This document shows positions 1-13,600 of a stretch of 64,000 bases of DNA, one piece after another. This stretch comes from Capitella teleta. Its lineage: Eukaryota > Annelida > Polychaeta > Capitellidae. Below the pieces are notes generated by a model, which made no database searches, was not told the DNA's origin, and was given only the letters and a program-made list of their open reading frames with translations. The stretch is from assembly GCA_000328365.1 (NCBI GenBank), contig KB306459.1, forward strand, positions 64,469 through 128,468, read 5' to 3'. A program made the translations under genes and the position numbers. Each line of letters starts with the position of its first letter. Positions within the stretch are counted from its first letter, which is position 1.

Positions 1-30
1 CAACTCTCACCTGGATAGTAATCCAACTTG

Positions 31-33
31 AAA

Positions 34-88
<55 letters not shown>

Positions 89-90
89 AA
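31..90. repeat. AAAT microsatellite with A-rich end
   Basis: About fourteen copies of a 4-bp AAAT unit run into an A/T-rich tail up to position 118. It may be the tail of a decayed retroposon lying outside the window, but no body can be seen. Confidence 0.9.
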
Positions 91-1115
91 AAAAAAAGTT
101 TAAAAAAAAAGTAAAAATCATCGGCTTTGATATGCATGATATAATGGCAGGGCATTGTCTAACGAGCAGACGACGCCACACCATTCGCTCAGAGCGGCCA
201 ACTGGGTGTTACACAATGATGGCAGGGATCATTGGCAGAAATGTGTTGGTTGTTGATTGCTATACGTTGACAATGCAGGGTTAATCCCAGACACGCTTAC
301 ATCATTTCTACACCGATCCATATTTGCCACAGCACTCAGTGACTCCCCCCCCCCACACACACACACAGCAACACTCATATAAACATGGTTTAAGCGCTAT
401 TTGGACAAAGACGTAACTAATTGAAGGAAATTCACTATTGGCATAAGAATAATAATAATATTAATAATATCATATTACGAATGTGATAGGCAATTAACAA
501 TTTCATTTCTGACAAAATAAGAGAGATATTATGTTAGAATGCATTGAGTGACATTATTATAGCAACAACACAAGAATTGATGGAATTCATACATGGACAC
601 CAATTTGAGCATTTTGTATTTCATCGATAATATAAGTAAATCAATCATGAAATCATAAAATTTAGCGTGAGATGAACACATCACAAACTTGCAATCATGC
701 ATTAAGGGCCATTGGATCCCTCAGTGGCTTAATTGAGATACCACTGGCATTGATTGCCGAAATATTATCAATATTTGAAGTTATGCCATACACAAATATC
801 AATGGTAACTTGTTAGCGATCATAAAAAGCAAGACACGCGCTTAAGTCATCCTTTTGTGGATTACTGGTTAAACTGAACCTACTACCATACGCTCGTTCA
901 AGTTACCTTATTTGTGAGAGGAGAAAAATAATAATAAAGGAAAGTAATTAAACATTTGATGTCAGATGTTGACAGGTACAGGTATGCAAACAAGTATAAC
1001 GTTCAATTGTTACGTTGTAAATGTACAAATAATTTAGGATGTGTACACTTAACATATCAATACATTACCCGGAACCGTATGTGCACGAATGTGGTGCACA
1101 CTGTTTCTAGGTCAA

Positions 1116-1121
1116 TTTATT
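1116..1121 (-). terminator. polyadenylation signal of the coiled-coil orphan gene
   Basis: A canonical AATAAA on the minus strand (TTTATT on the plus strand) lies 89 bases downstream of the stop codon at 1210. The spacing suits a short 3' UTR for the gene at 1210-3047. Confidence 0.55.
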
Positions 1122-1209
1122 CCTTTCATCTGCAACGCACCAGTAAGCTAAGCTAGAATCATCCCAAGCGACGTTTTAAGCACACAATGCACTAGTACTT
1201 CTTCCTTAT

Positions 1210-3047
1210 TCAACTATCCTTTCCAGCGTCATCGTCATCTTCTTCAGATGATGATTCCCAGTCCGCCATTATCTCATTCCATTTCATCCAGGCACGAATT
1301 TTCTGCCCGGGAAACACGCGACAGAATGGACACAGCAGTCCCTGGTCCAAGTAGGCTTTGCTCTGGAGAGGAGGACATCCGAAGAGGTTGATAACACCTG
1401 ACGTCTGTGAAAGCATTGAACGTGTAAACTGACAGTAATATTGTTAAAATAACCCACCTTGGACTGACCCTTTAACTGATCAATGGACTTCCCAGTTGAT
1501 ATATTTTTACAGCTGCACATTTTGTATAGAAACTTGCACGTTCTCAATGGTTTATATTCTGTCATAGCTGTCGTTGTAGAACCGGCTCTTGATTTTGCCC
1601 AACTCCTTACGCTGGGCGTGCCAGTAGCAAATTTCTTTGGAGTGTTTGATTTTTCTGTTTTCGGCTCAGCCTTTGTGACTTTCTTTTCTTCATTATTCTC
1701 AGGGACCTTATATTTTGTTATTTTCAAACCGCTAGAAGTGCTTTGTTTACTGCCGGTATCTTTCTCAGAGCCGGAGGTCGATGAACCAAGCATACCTCCA
1801 AAACCGTTTTGCTTAATGTTACCTTGTTCTGCTGCATCTTGATCTGCATCTTCTTCAGCTATAGACATTGATTTCATAGTCACTGTCCGAGGCTTCTGCT
1901 TTGGGGGTAATGAGGGTCTTGATCGATTCTGTGAGGGTGTTGGCGTACCACGTTCTGATTTCTGCTTCATGATTGTCTGGAAGATTTTATTGGTATCATG
2001 ATCATCCTGACTTAGACTTGACCTTGCGGATCGCATTGACTCAGGAATAGTTTCTGGACTCTTCAATTGCCGAATTGGTGACTCCCGACGTGATTGTGTT
2101 GGTTCTGGAGTTGTAGCCACGACTGAGCCAGTCGATTGCTTCTCCGATACTGTCCGATTTATGGTAACCTTCTTCAGTATGCCACGTCTTCTTCTTTTCT
2201 CATTCAGAATATCTTCTTTCTTCTTCTTTTTCTCTTCCCACTCTTGCACCATGAAAGAATTGTCAGCAGCACACCAGGCCATTTTAGGTTTTTGTCGTTT
2301 CTCGGTCTCTTTTACCTCCATGGGTTTATCTTTATCCTTGAGCTTGTTCCAGAAACCCGAGTACTTAGAATTAGCTTTCAATCTTTCTCGAGCAAGCCTC
2401 AATCTTTCAGCCTTCTCTGGATCCTTTACTTGTCTTTTTTGCCGAACAGAGTCAACTCGAAACGGAGCCATTGCTTTGTTGTGTCCAACCGCAACATTTC
2501 TGATGCCGTTGAAGTAACTATTGCTAACTGCTGGTCGAGTCCTGTCCAAAGTATTCTTGGTCAATGGCATGCTACGGTTCAGTTCGCGGATGTACTTATT
2601 GATGTCAATCCCATGTTTCTTTTGCTCCTCTCTCTTCTTCCGCTGTTTCTCCAACAGCAGTTTCCTCTGTCGCTTCTCCTCCTTTGCTTCTTCCCGTTCA
2701 AGCGCAACATCTTGTCTCAAAATGTTCCATAGACTATCTTCTCTGTCCTCATTTCGTTTCTTCTTCTTTTCAGTTGGATCGGTCCACAGGAAAGCGTGAG
2801 CATTTTCTCCAAATTCGTCCAAGTTTTTCTCAAGTGGATTTTCGCTTGTGATGGTCCCACGTCTTGGTTTGTATGGTGTGATTGTTGGCTTACTGGCCAC
2901 GTGGTCTTGCTTTTCCAGAGCTCGGTATGCTTTTGAAAGTCTAAATCGGATATTGAAACCACTGTTCTCCGTTGGGGATTCTTCATTTGATTTCTTTTGT
3001 GCTTTTGTTGATGCCACCGTCTCTGTTGCCGTTAATGTGGTGGCCAT
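1210..3047 (-). CDS. charged coiled-coil protein of unknown function, two exons
   Basis: I do not recognise this gene. The coding parts are 1458-3047 (530 codons) and 1210-1404 (64 codons plus stop), giving 594 residues. The reading frame stays open 5' of 3047, but 3045-3047 is the first in-frame ATG (protein MATTLTATET...). The donor after 1458 is AAG|GTGGGT and the acceptor before 1404 is TTTCACAG|ACG; both are phase 0 and the intron is only 53 nt. Without splicing the frame runs to 1284 with a poorer tail. Residues 93-145 are dense in Lys, Arg and Glu and should form a coiled coil. Residues 300-470 are rich in Ser, Thr and Pro. The last exon has a C-x14-CPFC pattern that could bind zinc, then ends in an acidic tail (ESSSEEDDDD). 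No signal peptide or membrane segment is visible, so it is probably intracellular, perhaps cytoskeletal; that last point is a guess. Confidence 0.8.
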
Positions 3048-3099
3048 CGATCTCACTCCTGGTGAATGGAAATCAAGCACAACCAATCAGACATTTCTT

Positions 3100-3610
3100 A
3101 TCGATTGACATTTTGAAATTAATTTAAACTCTGATATAGAACCTTTTTATCGATAAATCATAATACTTATATATTATAGAGACTATGACATGAATGGATC
3201 CACCAACATCTTCACAACTTCTCGTCTATTGATATTTATTAAAATTATTCAACCATAACCCACTAAATGTATTATAATCCCCCACGCTTCGTCGTTTTAA
3301 CTCAAAATATTATATCCGGAGTGACATAGAAATAAATACTTAAAGACACAATCATCATCATTACCTATATCAAATTAGGGTGTATATAATTACACTCACC
3401 TGTTGAGGAGTATAAAGCCACACTTAAAGGATTCTCAAGCACTTCCTCATAATACAGCTAATGCTGACCATACCAACAGCTTCGTGGTCTCTTATTAAGC
3501 TGGATATGAGGCCAGTAAGCCATTAATCCACGTCCAAAGAAGCCCAGTTCACAACGCAAATACCCGGGTATACCTAAATGAATGCACTAGAAAGCAGCAG
3601 GGAACCCATT
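3100..3610. other. intergenic, nothing recognised
   Basis: A/T-rich sequence upstream of the coiled-coil gene. It should hold that gene's promoter and 5' UTR, but I see no convincing TATA or CCAAT element. Confidence 0.4.
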
Positions 3611-3624
3611 ACTTAGTAAATGGA

Positions 3625-3812
3625 CTCTTTTTTACGTGGGGGTTTATATTTTCGGAATTATGAACTAACTGAGGCTTATGTAATGCGAGGAGGTGAGCTG
3701 GAGTTAAGTGCCAAAGGTCATAATGTTGGCGGCTGGCATCGAATCTCCGGTGGCCAGCGCCAAGCCCTTTCGAGGCGAGCACGCTAACCATTCGGCCACC
3801 ACCTTTCTCACG
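3625..3812 (-). mobile_element. tRNA-derived SINE, family A, copy 1
   Basis: Read on the minus strand it opens with GGTGGCCGAATGGTTAGCGT, a tRNA-like A-box region. It then has GGAGATTCGATGCC as a B-box region and ends in a C-run followed by A's. The body matches the plus-strand copy at 58930-59150 along its length, including the stretches around CTTAACTCC, CACCTCCTCG and AATATAAACCCCC. It does not fold into a complete tRNA. Confidence 0.8.
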
Positions 3813-4136
3813 TGATCAGTGGTTACTTTTGCAATTCACGTGGCTCACAAGGAGTCTAAATTCCAAGCGCGGATTATATACAGGGTGGTTCAAAGAATTA
3901 GCTTACGTGTGTGTATGCGCGTTCAGGAAACATTCTGGCAGATAATGCATTTAATGTGAATGAATTAATTTACACACTTGCATATCCCTCTCTCCTAAGT
4001 TACCAAAGTGCATCTATTAATATCATAATGCCGTCGCGTATATGCATAAGAGAGAGAGAGAAATCATTTATTTAACAACAACATACATCAATGTGAATTA
4101 AGCGGGGAGAAAAAAAAAATAATAAATTAAAAAATA

Positions 4137-4138
4137 TT

Positions 4139-4171
<33 letters not shown>

Positions 4172-4174
4172 TTT
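4137..4174 (-). repeat. poly-A tail of the LINE fragment
   Basis: A T-run of about 38 bases on the plus strand, broken by two C's, reads as poly-A on the minus strand. It sits just beyond the 3' end of the LINE coding remnant and is best read as its retroposition tail. Confidence 0.6.
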
Positions 4175-5000
4175 CTTCCGGTGCAGACTAATGGTAGTAA
4201 TGATGATGATGATAGTATGATGATGCAGGGAGACCAGGCTAAGGCACAACAAGTGTCCGTTTTCGCGCTGGCCACCCCGGGGGATGATGAAATGATAATG
4301 ATATTCATGATGATAATGATATGAGACGAGCATGAGAGGGAGAGAGAACTATTGATAGGATATTAATTTTGGTTATTGCAGACATAGCAGTTTTCTATTA
4401 AACATTGATATGAATATTGATTGATGAAATGAGATTTGATTCTTTTTGAAAATGAGGCTATTGAATGAGTTGATGAATATGAGAGAAGATGGCGTGGGAA
4501 TGGGTTGACGGTGTTGGTAATTGAATAGCGGAGACCCAGTTGGAAGAATTGGTGTCGATGCAACGGGACCCGCAACCGATCATCTCCTCGTCCAGCACTG
4601 ATAAAAGTGCTGAAATAATTCGGAAGTACTCCACTCTTCCACTTATAATAGAATTTTAATTCAAGGAGCTTTCGCAGATCCTCAATTTTAAGAAGATTTG
4701 TTTGTTTGAATAGAGGTTCTGTGTGTGCGTTATATTTGGATTTTGTGATTGTTCTGATTGCTTTTTTTTGTTGTTTTATTAATGTGTGTATGTGGTGACT
4801 TTTTGACCAGGTGAGAGCGCCGTATGTGATGTGTGGGATGATGAGAGATTGATAAATTGTTAGAAGGATGTGTTGTGGAAATTGGTGCTTGAGTCTATTG
4901 AGAATGCCTGTGATTTGTGATATTTTTGTGTTGATTTTGTTTATGTGAGGTTTGAATGAAAGGTGTTTGTCAATGATGATGCCATGACTCATGATAGCTT
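4175..5000 (-). mobile_element. LINE 3' end: C-terminal part of a reverse transcriptase
   Basis: An open stretch of about 209 residues (4363-4992) carries the signature of the far C-terminal region of a non-LTR reverse transcriptase. It starts with GIIIDKHLSFKPHI, then HITYGALTWS, AIRTITKSKYNAHTEPLF, a leucine-rich KIEDLRKLLELKFYYK and a Cys-bearing end. Catalytic RT motifs and endonuclease are absent, so this is a 5'-truncated copy. The 3' UTR (4175-4362) holds simple GAT repeats and leads to the A-tail at 4137-4174. The long open frame suggests a fairly young insertion. The clade is CR1/L2/Jockey-like; I cannot be more exact. Confidence 0.85.
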
Positions 5001-5049
5001 CAGATTAAAATATTAGTCACACCAATGGTTACAAGTTAGCGCCTATTGA

Positions 5050-5051
<2 letters not shown>

Positions 5052-5081
<30 letters not shown>
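5052..5081. repeat. A-run
   Basis: An uninterrupted run of about 30 A's next to the 5' break of the LINE fragment. It may be the tail of a separate, otherwise unrecognised retroposon on the plus strand. Confidence 0.6.
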
Positions 5082-5082
<1 letters not shown>

Positions 5083-8000
5083 ACAATAAAATAATTCAAT
5101 GCAATACATTGATTAAATCTAGTGTTTAAATACTAAGGACCAATGTGTAACACCCAATATGCCTCGTGGGCAGAATGGTTCAGCCGCCCTCTGCTCCTAA
5201 GAGACTTTTCCACAAACAAATTTTGCATTTTTGCCACAATTGTTGGCACTCGTCATTTTGACGATAACCTTAATCAATCCAGATGACAGTAACGTTGACA
5301 CCATTGTGCATTCAAGCAAGGGGAAGTGGTAAGTCGGGTATTCCCCTAAAATGTCATAATAGACTGCATGCGGTGAAATACATAATGCGCAAAGGCCAAA
5401 GCAATAACACGAATCAAAGCACGTTATGATGTGCTCTATGCTTGGCATCGCATCGGGGTAGTTATGAAAACCAAGTATTGCTTCTGTCACATAAACATCA
5501 CTTTTGCTGCTAAGACTCCCCTGCTGATATTCTAGGCATATACCAATCATAGCTGCAGACATTCTACGTTGTGTTTAAAAGGGAATAAAACCCCATTTCG
5601 TTGAAAATGTACAATTATTAGATAAACGCTCATTCCGCCGATGACGCAGCCATAGCGCACTTTCAAAAAGTCATAACGCACCATCTATTAGCAAGCATGT
5701 ATAAATATCATGTTCCTCGACTCTGCTTTCATTCGGACGGTTTCTCAAATCGCATCTGAAGTTCCGTGTCTCTCTTCGGCTGGTGTAGGTTATCCATAGT
5801 CTCACAAGTTTACCAGAATACCCGTTTTATAAATAAACTCCTTAAAGCAACGACCAGTCACACCTGTGGAATTAGGTTACATGCGTTCCTATACGGATGG
5901 TAATCGAATCTTGGATTTCCGTTTAGGTACGAAAAAAAAAATAAATAAAAAAAAAAAAAAAAGACAATCGTAAATATTAATTAGCATAATTCCATTGCGC
6001 TTGAAATGAAATGGTAAGATACAAGAGCAGTTGAGCAATGTTGAGGATATAATTATTCATGAATGATGAGAGTTTCAAGATAAATCCAAGAACATAAAGC
6101 GTGAGTGGTAAAAGGGGTAAAAGGAAAGAAAAAACAAAGCATTATATATAATTTGTATAAAAAAAGGAGAATAAATGAGAATGATGAGTAATATCGTCAT
6201 TTAATAACGATCGACGGTAGGCCTAAATACTGTACCATTTGCGACATAATCATTACAATGAAATAAGTCAGTCATACAGTCGCCAGAAGAGAAGAGGATG
6301 ACAAAATCCCATCTGGTATCCATCGATGATGCCGTGTGACTTCTGACTCAATTCCAGAAGCAATGCTACGATGCACAAAAATATATGATTATTTGTTAGT
6401 TTTCGCAGTAGCCACCGAAATTTTGCCTTCTGGGTGGAAGTGGTATAAAGTTAAGCAGAAAAAAAAAAATACTTACAAAACTGGATTACTTCCGACCTTT
6501 CATATAAATAATGTGGTCGTTTTCGACGAAGGTGGACGTGCTGCTCAAGTTTTCAGACTCTTTCATTGCCAATAACCTAGATAAAATGCCATAATAATTA
6601 TTCAATATAATTTTATTTACTTGAGAACGTAGATTAACTTAATTAAATTACCACTACCATAAAATAATGGCAATCAAAAGATAAAGTATGTGACAATAGA
6701 GGCAGCAAGATTGATAATTGCACCGTTGCACAATTCAGTATTACTGGACAGACTTTTAGACGCCCCTCTCCCTGGAACGAGTGTTATCAAAACGCCCACA
6801 GGCATATGCGTGAGCTGCGCAATTTGTTATACATGAAATAGAATCTTTGATAAAGGTGTCATATTTCAGCAATATTCATCCTTATTCCCAGCATATACTC
6901 ATAACAATGAAAGCCAATCTGGGATGCAATTTTAAGAGCGGTTTCATACACAAAAGAGTATCATCTGCGAGAGGCAGTTTAAGACGCATCTTGTTTATTG
7001 ATGAGGATTAATACGAATATGTTGAAGGTAGTTTAGCTAAAGTATTATGAACAGAACTATAAAGTGTTACATTAAGTATAAATCGGACAAATGTTGATCA
7101 GTCTAACTATAAACCTACTCCCTTTGAGAACATCCCAAACGGTAGTAACACTGAACAACACTTCAATAGAATACTAAATGCGTAGCCCGACAATGTAGGT
7201 CTACTCACAACTTTATATCGTGAGGCAAATTCAGAATAATAATAATATGTACGTGAATTAGACACCCAATATCCTTGACCACGCTCTCGTTGAGCATAAC
7301 ATTAATAAACACTTCATCATGAAAAAATCGCCATTCGCTGACATATGTAAATGTAGATATATGTGTGCATGCATGTGTATAATGCTTATTGGTAATATAC
7401 AGCAAACCAGGGGGCCTCATAAGATAAATTTAACAATTGACGAATAATAATTATTCTTCCTCTATAATTTAACCTGTTGTCTGAGAGATACTTTTTAAAC
7501 ATTACAATACAACAGCGGATTGGACAAACTGTTTAACTGCATATAATTTAACTGACCTCACCGCATTTGTTGGTCGATCTCCTTGCTTCGGTTCGGCGAA
7601 ATTGCTTGATTTCAAAGCACCGCCAAGCGCTCATTACACTGAATTAAGCGTGGGAATCTGGCGTATACCTCAATTCGCAATGTTAATAGTTCCTCTGTAA
7701 TCTTAGCCATAATGCGCCTATTACGGCTGGAGTCCGTCTTTAATTGGCATACGTTTGGTTGTCATGTTCATAGCTCCAAGCCCTCGCATTGTTTCTTCCC
7801 CGTCACGGCTCAGTCTAAAATTGTGATTGGTCAAGTGTAGCTTATAACCACTGAAACTTGGGAATCAATATCTTCACCAAGACATCCATATGAACATGCT
7901 ATTATTAATTGGCTCATTTTCTTCTTGGAGCGCATTCCTCCAATTGGTAGAGAACATTAAGTTTGATGTCTAACTATAGTTGATCGAAGGTGCAGAACAA

Positions 8001-10571
8001 TATTTGACAAAGCAGAAGTACAATCGTTATTTCTCTGGTTTATTTTCGTAATTGGGTATGCCATTTTAGAACGAAACGAAACAAAACAAAACTTTTCATA
8101 CTTGAACATGCATTATGTTGTTTATATGAGTACTAAATGAAGTATCACAAGTATATTATATACAACATTTATAAGGATTAAGTTGAAGGAAGGCCATATG
8201 ATACGTTGGTAAACGGCAACTATATATATATATGACTCATCGGCGTTATATTTCCGATGCACCTTATTTAATATCAAGCCATGTTGTACATCAAACCATC
8301 TTGTGATCAAATTATGCTATTTTTAAATCTGCCAAGCTGAACTCAAATGAATGCTTTTATCACGAAAAACACCGCTATGCAGAGAAGTTCAACACCTGTG
8401 TTTGGAACGGCCGAAATTCTTTGCTATACATATAGGCCTACGCTTCATTCAGGTTACAATTCGCTTTTTGTTTCAAGGTTCTAATAATAACAAAGTGATA
8501 GCGTGCAGTATAAAAAAGGTCTTATGAGGTGCAATGAGGTCGGAAAGGCGATGAGTGACACACGTGTTCGCTCTCCTTGTCACACCGATGAAACTGAATT
8601 TATGAATGACAATGTCCTTCCATGCCTGCGGCTCCATTCATTGGTTTGTATAACTATGCGTGCTGTCTCGAGTTATATTGCCCCTTTAATTTTTATTTCT
8701 ATTTATTGTATTATTTAACTCAATTTTCAGTGAAAATATGCGCCTTGAAAAATATGAAATACATGTACACACATCAAGTTAATTTAACAAGATCATTAAA
8801 TGCGATTATGATCCAAATATACTGTGATTGGATTTAAACATGGGGTAATTAAGATTTCAATTTTGAATATCGAGAGGTAGGTTCCGCATAAAAAGAACGG
8901 AACTGCAGCCAAGATAATTTAACCTAAATTTGGAATTCTCAGCAGATATTGGTTGCAAGAGCACAGATAACGGGGCAAAAAGTTCGCTTTATTGTTCATA
9001 AATCTGTTTGAAAAAGAAAGAACTAAGTTTTTTTGTTCTTTATATAATGCTGAATTTTACAGGTAACCAATAAAATAATGTGAACCTATCATAATTATTC
9101 GAATGTTGATGTGTATCAGGTGATAAAGAAAATCCCTTGTTGGGACGGGGTTAGGCTTGATAATATTGCTACAATTGGCACCGTTACACTGCCCAGCAAA
9201 ATACGTGGATGCAGACCGTTAGAGCATCGTTGACATATACAATTCAATGCTCGAGGTTATAGTAGCCGATAGGTCGTTCATATAATTGATAATTAATTAA
9301 ATACGGAACCTAGAAACGGTTCTTTGTGACACTCCACTCCGGACTTGATTCCAGACTCTGCTCATGCACACAATTTACACACATAATTACACACATGCAC
9401 ACATAAACAGCTTCGAAATAACCAGGCCATAAGATCGACACCAGGAATTGCACTTTATGTATAGCAATGGCTTTTGATAGAACATTCAATCATGTCGTGA
9501 TGCCCACAAAGCCACAACCACACCTTCGTGAATAACACCTGTGCACAGCAGTCGTGCATTGATCAAAGTCTTTGGCTGCAATGAATGTTCAGGCTTTGCA
9601 TGCTAAGAGTGAGGTCGACCGTTGTTTGAGCTCATGACGGACGGCCATCTCAACAAACAAACCTTGATGCATTTATGGCGGCGAAATATTGCTGCAATGT
9701 GAGGGAGCATGCTGCGTTTGGGGTTTGAGAGGGATCATTCATTTACTGAACTTTATCAACAAAATGCTTGCATCAATTAATAGAGTTCGTTTCGTGCAAT
9801 ACATTGGAATAGTTAGTTCATTTAATAGAAGAGTTGAAATTATTTTTATTGACGGAACTAAACCTGGTTGGAATAAATGTACACCATGTACATCATGGTT
9901 ATGTCTCTGGTAAAGCAGCCAACTTGCACGCGGATAATTGGGAAATTGGACTATACGTAAATGGAAATCTGATGTTGGTCTTCTGATCGTCGTCTGCTCG
10001 TTAGACAATGCCATTGTACCGAATTGAAAGTCATCTGCAGGTACCAGGCCTTTGCTAGCACATCATTTCATCGCCAATTCCGCTCGCTGCCACTATACGA
10101 AGCCACTGCTCTGCCACCTCCATTGATGCACTCGTACTCGTTTGTTACACTCATTCTGAAAACCTGTCAGCTTCTCACCTTTTCTTGTCGATTGAGAACA
10201 GCTATAAAGGGCCTATATACATGATACAAAAAGAGGAGTAACCAAACACCATATCATACTGCATGGATGCATGATATTCGTATGATTTAACATTTAAAGG
10301 GCACCATGCCAAATTCCCAACAACAAAAGAGAAAATACAAAACGTGAAAACTATCGGTATCAAACGTAATGTTCAGGAAATGAAGTCCTATTCAGTTCAA
10401 TTTAAGAAATAAATAAAATTTAGAAAAAGTCTTCTGTGGGATTGATATTCGAAATCTAAGTCTCACTACGCCATATGAGAATCCTGGTAGTCGAACAAAA
10501 TTTTGTGAGTGATATGATTCAAAAGCACAAAGGACTATATTAGCACCCGGACTAAAGGCACTGTGTTTGCT

Positions 10572-10620
10572 GTAGCAGAGTGTGTAGTCCCCGGGGATAG
10601 ATAGTCCTAGCTTCTGCTAC
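10572..10620. repeat. inverted repeat (hairpin) around a CCCCGGGG centre
   Basis: GTAGCAGA at 10572-10579 is matched by TCTGCTAC at 10613-10620. Inside lies the palindrome CCCCGGGG flanked by TAGTCC motifs that recur in the next hairpin. Confidence 0.6.
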
Positions 10621-10660
10621 ATATAAAATATATTGTACATAGCTAGAATACGTACTCCTA

Positions 10661-10696
10661 CTAGGACTACTATTGCCAGAGGAATAGTAGTCCTAG
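10661..10696. repeat. perfect 14-bp hairpin, 8-base loop
   Basis: CTAGGACTACTATT (10661-10674) is perfectly complementary to AATAGTAGTCCTAG (10683-10696) with the loop GCCAGAGG. Together with the hairpin 40 bp upstream it looks like the remains of a foldback element or a structured transcript. Confidence 0.7.
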
Positions 10697-13600
10697 AACT
10701 ACCTTTTCAGTAAGACTATACATGCTGTTATACAGGCGTTCAAGCGACATGTCCACTCTCATTATTCTTCCTCTATGGTACGACCTCATCATGAAACTGC
10801 TTATAGTATCGTATCTAATCAAATTTTCTATTGTTTATTCTGATGTAAGGAGATCAATGTGTAATACCTATAGTCAACCAGTAGACTGAAGGAGTCTCGG
10901 AAGTAAGCCCTAGCAAGACAATCCGCATAGTCGATTCGAATAGATACTCATTTGACATTTCGCCCGGGCGTTTGCTCATCGGAAATGTGGGCGGATTTAG
11001 GCTATTGTTTCAAGGCGCAGGCATCCAGGCCCATGTACGTGATCTCTGATTTTTCCACAATGTTGTAGAAAAACTTAATATTCAAGGGCTGAAGAATCTG
11101 AGCTGGATTTTGGTGGCTGTTATATTCTGTACGTCAATCTAACACATTTTCAGTGTATTGTATATTTTTGATTAGACATCCAGGTATCTGAATTTGGTGC
11201 CTGTTTAATTCTTACTTGTTGCCTGTTTATTCTATCTGTAAGGGGATTCTCCTTGATGTTCATTACATTTATTTTTCATTGGTGTTTACGGTACAACTGA
11301 ACTAAAAGAAGGCCCCATTATAATGATGACAGGTGAGTTTTATCATCCGCCTAGAATCAGGCAAACACGCAGCTTCGGTAACAAAGCATGAAAACCAACT
11401 CAATTGTTGACTTGATTTCCACAAAATAGTGAACAAGGAAGGCTACCACGAAATGTCATCTCATGAAATACAAAACTCTTGCATCAAATCCAAGACAATT
11501 CTCTGATCAAACAAAGTTCGACATTTTCTTCTTTTGGGTCTTGAGATGTCAGTCGAATTTCTGCGAATTGAGATTTGTTGATCGTTTGTTGTGAACATGT
11601 TTGTAAGGGGTATCGAGAATGCAATAATGGTTCAAGTGTGGTTTTATTATATGTTTTGTTCGATTGGTTTCAGTGAATGAGTGCTGGTTTGTGTCAACTG
11701 AACGCTCTATTTGTCCTCAAACGTGTGGGCTTTGTCTCAAACGGCATTGAATTATATGCGAACAATATCATACCCAGTATAGGCCTTAATGGATTATAGT
11801 TGATGCAACTGAAATCACATATGTATCTTCATGATCACCACATCATCATTATCATTAGACATCAGAAATCTGATGGGGGCGCGCATTATTAAGCGACCGT
11901 AGAGACATGTTGTCTAATATATTCATCTGAGGGTAGAGTGAGGAAAGTATATAGTGTATTAAACGATCTCACCTGAGATCAACCCTGATGGCTTTCATGC
12001 ATTCATTAGATCACCTCACAGCTTATATCGTCTTGAAAACCGTCTTAAAAGAGAGAAAGAAATTGACGAAGTTCGCTTCAAATAAATAAAAAAATAATTT
12101 AACACTGTAGCATAATGTTGAGGTGCAAAATAACAAATGAATCAACTTCACGTTTCTGAAAAGCGGGCATATTTCGTATTTTTATCATTGCGAATGAGGT
12201 CTATGTATGCGATTATGATTAGAAAAAAAATCGAACAGTGAAAAACTCCATATTCTATATAGAAAACATACGACATTATGTCTGTTGAAGGGCGATGCAT
12301 CCATTGAAATATAAAGGAGTAACTAGAATGCTTATAATTATAAGGGCCGTGTGATCGGTAAGAATTGAATATTATGCATATATATACATTATGTATATGC
12401 ATTGAATAATTATAACTACTGTAAATAGTTCCACCTCTAGGTGGTTCCCAGGACTTTTATAATAGAACATCACAATGCGGTGTTAACTCTGCTTAATAAA
12501 TAAGCTGATTAAACACCTCCGCCTACTGTATTCATATCTTACTCCGAAGTGCTGAGCGTGCTTGATAGAACAACGCTTCCGGCGGACCAGCAAGGCCATG
12601 TGAGATGCTCAGCCGATAATTGTGCTTTATAGGAATTCAATTGTTGTATTTTGTGTGTGGGTTGAATGTCAACTCTGTCATCTGACGGAGAAGGAGTCGA
12701 TGCAATTGGATTTTCCGTCTTCCCCTTCGGGTAGGGCGTGGTCAACCTAGAGGGCATATGTCGGTCGATTGTTGTTGAGGATTGGGAATTGGGGCAGGCG
12801 GAGGAGGATGTTAAACATTATTAATTTACTTTGCATGCATATAAACTGTGTGAGACACTTGTGTCAGCTGACGAGGAGGGGGAGGGGTGGAGACATAATG
12901 AGGAGGAAGGGTTATCGCAGGTTAACAAAATTATAGATAGAGAAATAAGAAAGCTACATTATGGTACTTGGTCTCTGTCAATGTAAATTTTTCGTCATCA
13001 CCGATTATGGCAATAGACGCAGTTTATCATAAAGCTTGTATCATTGGAGGGTTCAGAGTAGAATGAGTAGTTTTGAGGCACGAAGATAAAGTACATAAAA
13101 TGATGAATGCCATTTTTGCACCGATTCCACGTGGGCCTCGTAAGTGTTTATCAAAACAGTTACGCGTGCCACGGATCAAGGATTAGTCGACGGATTAGTC
13201 AGCATCATGTCTGTGATCTTATCCATGCGTTTGAGTGATAATATCAGCAATGCAAGGATTAGGCCGACATTCTGTCAAACTTACGTGCAGTGAACTTTAG
13301 GGACTATGGAATGATGCTTTATTTTGCTTTGGATCTAATATATTGAGATAGAAACAGTCTGATCGATTCTTGTTGGGTTTGAAGAGGAGTTTTGTGTTTA
13401 GGTAACATAATTGGGCGTAGGAGTAGCGCACCTATTCATCCTTGATCCAAATACGAAGCACTGTGCGACATGGTTTAAGTCAATGCTTCCAATGAATGCA
13501 CTTTTTGATCCAAGTATCGATTCGGCAGATTGGCTGTGTTTGCATTGCAGCCCACTACGAATCATAGAATGGCGTTGATTTCCAGTCAAATTAGTCGTCA

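Noticed and set aside
1483-3108. Plus-strand open frames of 86 to 198 codons
   Set aside because: They are antisense to the coiled-coil gene and have T- and Leu/Phe-rich composition reflecting its Lys/Glu-rich codons.
3881-3894. TA|CAGGGTGGTTCAAA, which looks like a Tc1/mariner end
   Set aside because: No inverted partner was found downstream or upstream, so no element can be drawn.
5197-5562. 121-codon minus-strand frame with several cysteines
   Set aside because: No recognisable domain, splice context or repeat support; probably chance or an old unrecognised repeat.
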